This document shows positions 57,382-64,000 of a stretch of 64,000 nt of DNA, in pieces (position 1 is the first letter of the stretch; every line of letters begins with the position of its first letter). Source of the DNA: Micromonospora sp. WMMA1947 (GTDB lineage Bacteria > Actinomycetota > Actinomycetes > Mycobacteriales > Micromonosporaceae); the NCBI RefSeq assembly GCF_027497355.1, contig NZ_CP114909.1:3863001-3927000 (forward strand). The letters are read 5' to 3'. The position numbers were made by a program, and so were the translations under genes. Below the pieces are notes generated by a model. That model searched no databases, was not told the DNA's origin, and saw only the letters and a program-made list of their open reading frames with translations.

Positions 57382-57582
57382 GGCCGTGCGCGTGCACCGC
57401 GCGAAGGCGCCGCCCAGCGCGCCCTGGGACCGATGTCCGGTTTGCCGGCGTGGCGCGTTGTGGTCGGCGCCATGCTCACGGCGGAATCCGGGGGTGGGGC
57501 GCAGGCGTTGTACATGGCTGACAGCCCAGGTACCAGGTCGAGCGGCCGGACACCGGCCCGCCGAGGCGCCCGGATTGGTCAG

Positions 57583-57610
57583 GGAATCGGCCCGGCCCGG
57601 TCGTCGTTAC
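57583..57610 (+). promoter_or_regulatory. GGAAT-N18-GTTAC box 1
   Basis: GGAAT at 57583-57587 and GTTAC at 57606-57610 are 18 nt apart, the spacing of SigR/SigH (ECF) promoters. Confidence 0.45.
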
Positions 57611-57638
57611 ATCCCCGAGCGACGGGCACCGCCGTCCC

Positions 57639-57666
57639 GGAATGACCCCGGCCCGCCGGCCGTTAC
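57639..57666 (+). promoter_or_regulatory. GGAAT-N18-GTTAC box 2
   Basis: GGAAT at 57639-57643 and GTTAC at 57662-57666 have the same 18-nt spacing as box 1, exactly 56 nt further on. Confidence 0.45.
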
Positions 57667-57750
57667 GTCTCCCGGGATCGAGCCGCGAGGCCACGCCACC
57701 GGACAGGCCCCGTCGGGTCGCACCGCCCCGACCGGGAGCCACGGTCGGCG

Positions 57751-57778
57751 GGAATGACCCCGGCCCGGTGGTCGTTAC
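57751..57778 (+). promoter_or_regulatory. GGAAT-N18-GTTAC box 3
   Basis: GGAAT at 57751-57755 and GTTAC at 57774-57778 lie 112 nt (2 x 56) after box 2 and 134 nt before the C39 gene start. Confidence 0.45.
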
Positions 57779-57911
57779 ATCCCCGAGCCGCGCAGAGCAG
57801 GCCCCTCCGGGTCGCCCGCGTGCCGCCCGTCCGACGGGCACCCCTCAAGACTTTTCCCCTTCGCGGCATCCCCCTGCCGCGCTTATCCCCCACTTCAGGG
57901 AGGCAACCATC

Positions 57912-58568
57912 ATGGCTACCACTCTGCTGCGCAAGACCGTTCTGACCGCTGCCGGTGTCGTCGCCACCGCTGGTGGCATCGCCGGCCCCGCCATCGCCGC
58001 CCACGCCGCCCCGGCCGAGAAGGCCGCCATCGTCGCCGACCGCAAGAGCGGTCATGGCGAGCGGGAGCTGGACGTGCGCTACGAGGCGCAGCCCAACTTC
58101 TACTTCTGCGGCCCCGCCGCCGCCCGCAACGCGCTGAGCGTGCAGGGCAAGAACATCGACGTGCACGCCATGGCCAAGGAGATGGGCACCACCGAGGCCG
58201 GCACCAACTCCATCAACGACATCACCCCCGTGCTGAACAAGGAGACCGGCGCGAAGGACGCCTACAAGTCGGTCGAGATCAGCACCCCCAAGGCCGACGA
58301 CAAGCAGACCGACAAGCTTCGCGCCGACGTGGTCAAGACCGTCGACGCCGGCCGGGCCGTGGTCGCCAACATCGCCGGCACCGCCACCGACACCGACGGC
58401 ACCACCCACTCCTTCGAGGGCGGCCACTACATCAGCGTCATCGGCTACCGCGACGACGGCCGCACCGTCACCATCGCCGACAGCGCCGACCCGAACACCG
58501 CCACCTACCGCATGAGCATCGACAACCTCGCCGACTGGATCGCCACCCGCGGCTACAGCACCAGCTGA
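57912..58568 (+). CDS. Secreted C39-like papain-fold protein
   Basis: The 218-aa protein has a signal peptide with a likely cleavage after AHA (about residue 33). The mature part has C66 (FYFCGPAAARNAL), H172 (GGHYISVIGY) and D190 (VTIADSADP), the triad of the Peptidase_C39_2 family. The C-terminal YRMSIDNLADWIATRGYS block is typical of the actinobacterial members. It is probably an extracellular cysteine peptidase or an inactive relative. GGGAGG lies 9 nt before the ATG. The three ECF-like boxes upstream suggest stress-dependent expression. Confidence 0.88.
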   Translation: MATTLLRKTVLTAAGVVATAGGIAGPAIAAHAAPAEKAAIVADRKSGHGERELDVRYEAQPNFYFCGPAAARNALSVQGKNIDVHAMAKEMGTTEAGTNSINDITPVLNKETGAKDAYKSVEISTPKADDKQTDKLRADVVKTVDAGRAVVANIAGTATDTDGTTHSFEGGHYISVIGYRDDGRTVTIADSADPNTATYRMSIDNLADWIATRGYSTS

Positions 58569-58616
58569 CCAACCGCACCACCCCACCGCGCCCACGAGTG
58601 CAGAGCAAAAGAGCAA

Positions 58617-58674
58617 GACGCACGCGGAAGGGCCCGACCCCCACCACGGGGGCCGGGCCCTTCTCGCGTGCGTC
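58617..58674. terminator. Bidirectional terminator between C39 and recQ genes
   Basis: A near-perfect stem of about 26 bp (58617-58642 with 58648-58674) and a 5-nt loop reach into the recQ stop codon. Confidence 0.8.
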
Positions 58675-60559
58675 AGGACTCGGCGAGGACGGCCAGGATC
58701 GCCTCGCCGTACTTGGCGAGCTTGTTCTCGCCGACCCCGTTGACCCGGGACAACTCGGCCAGCGAGGCGGGTGGCTCGGCGGCGATCTGCCGCAGCGTCG
58801 CGTCGTGGAAGATGACGTACGCCGGAACGCCCTGCTCCTTGGCGGTGGCCGCGCGCCACGCGCGGAGCCGCTCGAAGACGGGCGCGGCGGCGGGGGACAG
58901 GTCGGCGACCACTGTGGCGACGCCCCGGGGTTTGGCGGACCGGCCGCCCGCCGGGCGCTCCGGCTCCTTGCGCAGGGTGACAGTGCGGCGGCGGCCGAGC
59001 ACGTCCGCGCTCGCGTCGGTCAGCGCCAGCGTGCCGTAGTCGCCCTCGACGGCGAGCAGCCCTTCGGCGAGCAGTTGCCGCACCACGCCCCGCCACTCGG
59101 CCTCGCGCAGGTCGGTGCCGATGCCGAAGGTGCTCAGCGCGTCGTGGCCGTACTGGTCGATCTTGTCGGTGTGCTTGCCGAGCAGGATGTCGATGCTGTG
59201 CCCGGCGCCGAACCGCTGGTTGCGTTCGCGGTCGAGCCGGTAGACGGTGGACAGCAGCTTCTGCGCGGCGACGGTGCCGTCCCAGGACTCCGGCGGGTCG
59301 AGGCAGGTGTCGCAGTTGCCGCAGTCGGCCACCTCGGTCTCGCCGAAGTATTCGAGCAGCTGGGCGCGGCGGCAGCGGACCGTCTCGCAGAGCGCCAGCA
59401 TCGCGTCCAGGTGGGCGGCGAGGTTGCGCCGGTGCGCCAGGTCGCCCTCGGACGTCTCGATCATCTTGCGTTGCTGCACCACGTCCTGGAGCCCGTACGC
59501 CAGCCAGGCCGTGGACGGCAGCCCGTCGCGTCCGGCGCGGCCGGTCTCCTGGTAGTAGCCCTCCACCGACTTCGGCAGGTCCAGGTGGGCGACGAAGCGT
59601 ACGTCGGGCTTGTCGATGCCCATGCCGAACGCGATGGTGGCGACCATGACCAGGCCGTCCTCGCGCAGGAACCGCTGCTGGTTGGCGGCGCGGGTCGAGG
59701 CGTCCAGCCCGGCGTGGTACGGCAGCGCGGGGATGCCGTTGGCGACCAGGAACTCGGCGGTCTTCTCCACCGAGGCCCGGGACAGGCAGTAGACGATGCC
59801 GGCGTCGCCGGGGTGCTCGTCGCGCAGCAGGCTCAGCAGCTGGCGGCGCGGCTCCCGCTTGGGCACGATGCGGTACTGGATGTTGGGCCGGTCGAAGCTG
59901 GCCACGAAGTGCCGGGCCTCGGTGAGCCGCAGCCGGGTGGCGATCTCGGTGCGGGTCGCCCGGGTGGCGGTGGCGGTCAGCGCGATCCGCGGTACGTCCG
60001 GCCAGCGCTCGTGCAGCATCGACAGGTTGAGGTAGTCGGGGCGGAAGTCGTGCCCCCACTGCGAGACGCAGTGCGCCTCGTCGATCGCGAACAGCGCGAT
60101 CCGGCCGCGTTCCAGCAGGCCGAGCGTGGACCGCACGGCGAGCCCTTCCGGGGCGAGGTAGAGCAGGTCCAGCTCGCCGGCGAGGTAGGCCGCCTCGACC
60201 CGGCGCCGCTGCGCCGGATCCTGGGTCGAGTTGAGGAACCCGGCCCGGACGCCGACCGCGGTGAGGGCGTCGACCTGGTCCTGCATGAGCGCGATCAGCG
60301 GCGACACGACCACCGCCACACCGTCGCGGACCAGCGCGGGGATCTGGTAGCACAGCGACTTGCCGCCACCGGTGGGCATGAGCACCAGCGCGTCGCCGCC
60401 GGCCACCACGTGCTCGACGACCTCCTGCTGGAAGCCGCGGAAGGCGTCGTACCCGAAGACCCGCCGCAACACGTCGAGCGCGCCGCCGGTCGGTGGGGAG
60501 CCGGCCGATGGGGAGGTGGCCGGTGGGGAGGTGGTCCGCTCGTCGGTGGGGGAGACCAT
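58673..60559 (-). CDS. recQ: ATP-dependent DNA helicase RecQ
   Basis: The 628-aa protein has Walker A PTGGGKS, DEAH in [18 protein letters not shown], helicase motif [18 protein letters not shown], a zinc-binding RQC part ([13 protein letters not shown] and CGNCDTC) and a C-terminal HRDC domain ending [12 protein letters not shown]. RecQ unwinds duplex and branched DNA in recombination and repair. An N-terminal extension of about 25 Ser/Pro/Gly-rich residues comes from imperfect repeats. The gene is convergent with the C39 gene. Confidence 0.95.
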   Translation of the reverse strand: MVSPTDERTTSPPATSPSAGSPPTGGALDVLRRVFGYDAFRGFQQEVVEHVVAGGDALVLMPTGGGKSLCYQIPALVRDGVAVVVSPLIALMQDQVDALTAVGVRAGFLNSTQDPAQRRRVEAAYLAGELDLLYLAPEGLAVRSTLGLLERGRIALFAIDEAHCVSQWGHDFRPDYLNLSMLHERWPDVPRIALTATATRATRTEIATRLRLTEARHFVASFDRPNIQYRIVPKREPRRQLLSLLRDEHPGDAGIVYCLSRASVEKTAEFLVANGIPALPYHAGLDASTRAANQQRFLREDGLVMVATIAFGMGIDKPDVRFVAHLDLPKSVEGYYQETGRAGRDGLPSTAWLAYGLQDVVQQRKMIETSEGDLAHRRNLAAHLDAMLALCETVRCRRAQLLEYFGETEVADCGNCDTCLDPPESWDGTVAAQKLLSTVYRLDRERNQRFGAGHSIDILLGKHTDKIDQYGHDALSTFGIGTDLREAEWRGVVRQLLAEGLLAVEGDYGTLALTDASADVLGRRRTVTLRKEPERPAGGRSAKPRGVATVVADLSPAAAPVFERLRAWRAATAKEQGVPAYVIFHDATLRQIAAEPPASLAELSRVNGVGENKLAKYGEAILAVLAES

Positions 60560-60731
60560 CCGCGCAGTCTACGAGCGTCCCCCGACAGCGCCCGCCTCGG
60601 CGAGCCGTGACGAGGGCGGCTAACTGTTCCGGTCGTCACCCCGTGGAATCCCGGGCCGGGTCGCAGCCGTTAGAGTCGCTGATTGACCATGCGCGGCCGA
60701 CCGGCCGCGGCGCCACGGCTGGGGGTAGCGG

Positions 60732-61655
60732 GTGAGCGAGGCGCGTACAGCGGGTGACCTGGGGCCGACCGAGGGGGAGACGGCGCCGGCCGAGTCGGAC
60801 ACCTCCCTGGTGGTGGTGACCGGCCTGTCCGGCGGCGGTCGCAGCACCGTGGCCCGGGCGCTGGAGAACGTCGGCTACTACGTGGTCGACAACCTGCCGC
60901 AGGCGTTGCTGCTGGACATGGCCGAGCTGGCGTTCAAGGCCGGCGGCGCGGCCCGGCGTACGGCGATGGTGCTGGACGTGCGCTCCCGCGCGTTCTCCAC
61001 CGACCTGGCCGGGGCGATCCGGGAGCTGCGCGAGCGCGGCTTCTCCCCCCGGGTGGTCTTCGTCGACGCCGACGACGAGGTGCTGATCCGCCGGTTCGAG
61101 AGCGTGCGCCGCTCGCACCCGTTGCAGGGCGACGGGCGGCTGGCCGACGGCATCGCGGTCGAGCGGACCCTGCTGGAGGAGGCCCGCGAGCAGGCCGACG
61201 TGATCATCGACACCAGCCACCTGAACGTGAACCAGCTGCGCCGCCGGGTCGAGGAGCTGTTCGGTGGTGAGGACGCCCGTCGGCTGCGGATCACCGTGAT
61301 CTCGTTCGGCTTCAAGTACGGCCTGCCGCCGGATGCCGACTTCGTGATGGACGCGCGCTTCCTGCCGAACCCGTACTGGGTGCCGGAGCTGCGTGAGCAC
61401 ACCGGCCGGGAGGAGGCGGTGAGCGCGTACGTGCTCGGCCAGGAGGGCGCCGACGCGTTCGTGGCCGGCTACGCCGACCTGGTCAACGCCACCACCGCCG
61501 GGTTCGAGCGGGAGGGCAAGCGCTACCTGACCGTGGCGGTCGGCTGCACCGGTGGCAAGCACCGCAGCGTGGCCATCGCCGAGGAGCTGGCGTCCCGGCT
61601 GCGCCACTCCGGCATCGCCGCCAACGCCCAGCACCGGGACCTGGGGCGGGAGTGA
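60732..61655 (+). CDS. rapZ: RNase adapter RapZ/YvcJ
   Basis: The 307-aa protein has a P-loop-like GLSGGGRST with Arg in place of the usual Lys, as commonly seen in actinobacteria, and a C-terminal domain with ISFGFKYGLPPDAD and the HRS block TGGKHRSVAIAEEL. In E. coli RapZ binds GlcN6P and guides GlmZ decay; in Gram-positives YvcJ binds GTP/ATP and affects cell-envelope processes. A Ser/Glu-rich N-terminal extension of about 20 residues is present. It heads the conserved rapZ-yvcK-whiA set. Confidence 0.93.
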   Translation: MSEARTAGDLGPTEGETAPAESDTSLVVVTGLSGGGRSTVARALENVGYYVVDNLPQALLLDMAELAFKAGGAARRTAMVLDVRSRAFSTDLAGAIRELRERGFSPRVVFVDADDEVLIRRFESVRRSHPLQGDGRLADGIAVERTLLEEAREQADVIIDTSHLNVNQLRRRVEELFGGEDARRLRITVISFGFKYGLPPDADFVMDARFLPNPYWVPELREHTGREEAVSAYVLGQEGADAFVAGYADLVNATTAGFEREGKRYLTVAVGCTGGKHRSVAIAEELASRLRHSGIAANAQHRDLGRE

Positions 61656-62656
61656 CCCCGACCAGGGTGGTCGCCTTCGGCGGCGGGCACGGGCTCTCGG
61701 CGTCGCTGCGGGCGCTGCGTCACTGCGTACCCGAACTGGACCTGGACATCACCGCGGTGGTCACCGTCGGTGACGACGGCGGCTCCAGCGGCCGGTTGCG
61801 CGCCGAGCGCGGCGGCCTGCCGCCGGGCGACCTGCGTCAGGCGCTCGTCGCCCTGGCCGGTGACCACCCGGCCACCCGGCGCAGCGCGGCGTTGTTCCAG
61901 CACCGCTTCGCCGCCGCCGTGCCCCCGGCGCCGACGATCGCCGCGCCGGTCCCGGTCGCGGTGGGCGACTCGCTGGCCGGTCACGCGGTCGGCAACCTGC
62001 TGCTGCACGGGCTCACCGAGCTGCTCGGCGATCCGGTGGCCGCGCTCGACCACGCCGGGGCGATGCTCGGCGCGGTGGGACGGGTGCTGCCGATGTCCCG
62101 CCAGCCGGTCGGCATCGAGGCCCGGGTCCGCGGCGCCGACCCGGAGCATCCGGACGAGGTGTCCACGGTGCGCGGCCAGCACCAGGTCGCGGTCACCCCG
62201 GGCACCGTCGAGTCGCTGCGGCTCAACCCGTCCGCGCCGGCCGCGTGCGCCGAGGCGGTGACGGCGGTACGCGCGGCCGACTGGCTGATCTTCGGGCCCG
62301 GCAGCTGGTACACGAGCGTGCTGCCGCACCTGCTGGTGCCGGGGCTGGCCGACGCGATCGTGTCCAGCCCGGCGCGGCGGCTGGTGACACTCAACCTGGT
62401 GGCCGAGAAGGAGACCTCAGGGCTCTCCCTGCCCGACCATCTGGACACCCTGCGGCGCTATCTGCCCGAGCTGAAGGTGGACCGGGTGCTCGCCGACTCC
62501 ACGGCGGTGGGTGATCCCGCGGCGGTCGAACGTGCGGCAGAATCGCTTGGTGCCCGGCTGGTCCTCGCTCCCGTCGCCGTCCTGGACGGCACGCCCCGTC
62601 ATGACCCAGCCGCCCTGGGCGCCGCGCTGGTGCCTGTCCTGCGCGCCGATCGTTAG
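61652..62656 (+). CDS. yvcK: YvcK/CofD-like gluconeogenesis factor
   Basis: The 334-aa protein has the CofD/YvcK fold signatures: VVAFGGGHGLSASLRALR, VTVGDDGGSSGRLRAE, GDLRQALVALAG, GNLLLHGL and DWLIFGPGSWYTSVLPHLLVPG. YvcK binds UDP-sugars and coordinates precursor flow into peptidoglycan with carbon metabolism. The GTG start overlaps the rapZ stop (GTGA), so translation is coupled. An upstream position to whiA is conserved in actinobacteria. Confidence 0.94.
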   Translation: MTPTRVVAFGGGHGLSASLRALRHCVPELDLDITAVVTVGDDGGSSGRLRAERGGLPPGDLRQALVALAGDHPATRRSAALFQHRFAAAVPPAPTIAAPVPVAVGDSLAGHAVGNLLLHGLTELLGDPVAALDHAGAMLGAVGRVLPMSRQPVGIEARVRGADPEHPDEVSTVRGQHQVAVTPGTVESLRLNPSAPAACAEAVTAVRAADWLIFGPGSWYTSVLPHLLVPGLADAIVSSPARRLVTLNLVAEKETSGLSLPDHLDTLRRYLPELKVDRVLADSTAVGDPAAVERAAESLGARLVLAPVAVLDGTPRHDPAALGAALVPVLRADR

Positions 62657-62710
62657 ACACGTACGTAAACACCGGCGACACGCCGGAACCGGTCCGTGAG
62701 GGGGCGCACT

Positions 62711-63691
62711 ATGGCGATGACGGCTGCGGTCAAGGACGAGCTGAGTCGGGTCGACGTGCCCAAGCCCTGCTGTCGCCGGGCGGAGATGGCCGCCCTGCTG
62801 CGTTTCGCCGGCGGCCTGCACATCGTGTCGGGCCGCGTCGTGGTCGAGGCGGAGCTGGACACCGGCGCGGTGGCCCGCCGGCTGCGGCGGGAGATCGCCG
62901 AGGTCTACGGCTACCCGAGCGAGATCCACGTGCTCGCCTCCGGCGGCCTGCGCAAGGGCAGCCACTTCATCGTGCGGGTGGTCAAGGACGGCGAGGCGCT
63001 CGCCCGGCAGACCGGCCTGCTCGACGTGCGGGGCCGCCCGGTGCGCGGCCTGCCGCCGCACGTGGTGGCCGCGAACGTCTGCTGTGCCGTGTCGGCCTGG
63101 CGGGGCGCGTTCATGGCGCACGGCTCGCTGACCGAGCCGGGCCGTTCGAGCGCCCTGGAGATCACCTGCCCCGGCCCGGAGTCGGCGCTGGCGCTGGTCG
63201 GCGCCGCCCGCCGGATCGGCATCACCGCCAAGAACCGCGAGGTGCGCGGCGTGGACCGGGTGGTGGTCAAGGACGGTGACGCGATCGCCGCGCTGCTCAC
63301 CCGCATCGGCGCGCACTCCAGCGTGCTGGCCTGGGAGGAGCGGAGGGTACGCCGGGAGGTGCGCGCCACCGCCAACCGGCTGGCCAACTTCGACGACGCC
63401 AACCTGCGCCGCTCGGCGCGGGCCGCGGTGGCCGCCGCCGCCCGGGTGACCCGCGCGCTGGAGATCCTCGCCGACGACGCCCCGAACCACCTGACCTCGG
63501 CCGGGCGGCTGCGGCTGGAGCACCGTCAGGCCTCGCTGGAGGAGCTGGGCGCGCTCGCCGAGCCGCCGCTGACCAAGGACGCCATCGCCGGCCGGATCCG
63601 CCGGCTGCTCGCGCTGGCCGACAAGCGTGCCCGTGACCTGGGCATCCCGGATACGGAAGCGGCAGTCACGCCGGACATGCTCGTGGTCTGA
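62711..63691 (+). CDS. whiA: Sporulation/cell-division regulator WhiA
   Basis: The 326-aa protein has the WhiA N-terminal LAGLIDADG-like domains ([34 protein letters not shown]; cores [16 protein letters not shown]) and a C-terminal HTH ([38 protein letters not shown]; core [18 protein letters not shown]). With WhiB it activates genes of sporulation septation in streptomycetes. The Cys pair in KPCCR is typical. ATG 62711 is used; GTG 62696 is in frame but the GAGGGG site lies within that extension. Confidence 0.96.
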   Translation: MAMTAAVKDELSRVDVPKPCCRRAEMAALLRFAGGLHIVSGRVVVEAELDTGAVARRLRREIAEVYGYPSEIHVLASGGLRKGSHFIVRVVKDGEALARQTGLLDVRGRPVRGLPPHVVAANVCCAVSAWRGAFMAHGSLTEPGRSSALEITCPGPESALALVGAARRIGITAKNREVRGVDRVVVKDGDAIAALLTRIGAHSSVLAWEERRVRREVRATANRLANFDDANLRRSARAAVAAAARVTRALEILADDAPNHLTSAGRLRLEHRQASLEELGALAEPPLTKDAIAGRIRRLLALADKRARDLGIPDTEAAVTPDMLVV

Positions 63692-63955
63692 TAGGACTCG
63701 GGCGGCAGCGCACCGCGAGCGGGATCACCACCCGCCGCAGCGCGACGCCGCGCGCTCGGATATGGTCGCTGCGTACGGCAAGGGGGCCGGAACAGGCGCT
63801 CCTCGCCGTGCTCACCGCCTCGGGCGGTCAGGTCTCCGGGACCGCGGCGGGGTGGCCGAGATGACATGTCGACGGCCGGCTCCAACGGTCGGCGCACACA
63901 CCTCCGCCGGCCCCGGTCTGGCGCCGGCGGACCAGAACGCGAGGAGATGGGACCT
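63692..63955. promoter_or_regulatory. Intergenic region before gap
   Basis: These 264 bp hold no gene. They probably carry the gap promoter; TATGGT near 63761 is a -10-like hexamer. GAGGAG at 63941-63946 is the ribosome-binding site of gap. Confidence 0.4.
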
Positions 63956-64000
63956 GTGACCATCCGGGTTGGCATCAACGGCTTCGGCCGGATCGGCCGC
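63956..64000 (+). CDS. gap: Glyceraldehyde-3-phosphate dehydrogenase, 3' partial
   Basis: Only the first 15 codons are in the window. They read MTIRVGINGFGRIGR, the NAD-binding start that is diagnostic for type I GAPDH, a glycolytic enzyme. GTG 63956 has GAGGAG 9 nt upstream. The position after whiA matches the conserved actinobacterial order. Confidence 0.92.
   Translation, partial: MTIRVGINGFGRIGR

Larger units (their letters stand above)
57038..57911. other. 874-bp intergenic region rich in repeats
   Basis: No gene is supported. In order the region has two tandem 18-bp-arm hairpins (57150-57198 and 57223-57271), GATC-ended hairpin D (57315-57381), and three GGAAT-N18-GTTAC promoter-like boxes (57583, 57639 and 57751) before the C39 gene. 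GGGAGG at 57897-57902 is the ribosome-binding site of that gene. Confidence 0.6.

Noticed and set aside
60732..61655. RapZ with a defective P-loop (Arg for Lys) as a sign of decay
   Set aside because: The change is commonly seen in actinobacterial homologues and the rest of the protein is intact.

Overview
The window is about 73% G+C, with strong G/C third-position bias, many GTG/TTG starts and few AT-rich stretches. Gene content (WhiA, an ANTAR response regulator of PdtaR type, an XRE/DUF5753 regulator, a mycothiol-family DinB/MPI protein) and gene order match a high-GC actinomycete. Protein wording and the kind of intergenic repeats suggest Micromonospora or a close Micromonosporaceae relative; this is judged from memory, not from a search. 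The order pdtaR, liv transporter, polA, rpsA, coaE, uvrB, uvrA, uvrC, rapZ, yvcK, whiA, gap is the conserved actinobacterial chromosomal core, so this is a core chromosome segment with small accessory insertions. I see no prophage, IS element, CRISPR array or biosynthetic gene cluster.

Layout. 1-4 kb: 3' end of a PLP trans-sulfuration enzyme, a frameshifted LAGLIDADG-type gene beside a tRNA (anticodon CAA), the PdtaR-like regulator and a lipoprotein. 4-12 kb: two importers, livKHMGF (branched-chain amino acids) and a three-gene polar amino acid importer. 12-18 kb: polA, then minus-strand genes (SDR plus truncated MerR, CPBP protease, DUF3140/DUF2945 pair, methyltransferase). 18-25 kb: rpsA, a coaE-GrpB fusion, a membrane-anchored protein of unknown function, uvrB. 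25-34 kb: small regulators and enzymes, a TerC-family gene behind a probable yybP-ykoY (Mn2+) riboswitch, and an NlpC/P60 peptidase with a dipeptide epimerase that together look like murein-peptide recycling. 34-44 kb: typA, DedA/PAP2-like fusion, a lytic transglycosylase lipoprotein, an MmpL transporter divergent from a MarR regulator, a CocE/NonD hydrolase. 44-50 kb: an endolysin-like LAS peptidase, an ArsR/MFS pair, cspA, methyltransferase, DedA, MBL hydrolase and a frameshifted MPI-family gene. 50-57 kb: rsgA behind a leader peptide, uvrA, a Rieske lipoprotein, uvrC. 57-64 kb: a repeat-rich 0.87-kb intergenic region, a secreted C39-like protein, recQ, and rapZ-yvcK-whiA running into gap.

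Functional themes. DNA repair is concentrated here: uvrA, uvrB and uvrC supply nucleotide excision repair, polA fills gaps and recQ unwinds. Cell-wall turnover is a second theme (NlpC/P60, epimerase, transglycosylase, LAS peptidase, YvcK/RapZ). At least eleven genes have a -10 hexamer (mostly TANNNT) 6-7 nt before the start codon, so leaderless transcription appears common.

The points most worth following up are non-coding: a family of dispersed hairpins with GATC ends, three GGAAT-N18-GTTAC promoter-like boxes at 56/112-nt spacing before the C39 gene, a leader peptide in a sequestering hairpin before rsgA, the riboswitch before terC, tandem operators before the ArsR gene, and two genes each apparently broken by one missing base. 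No clearly new multi-gene system was found.
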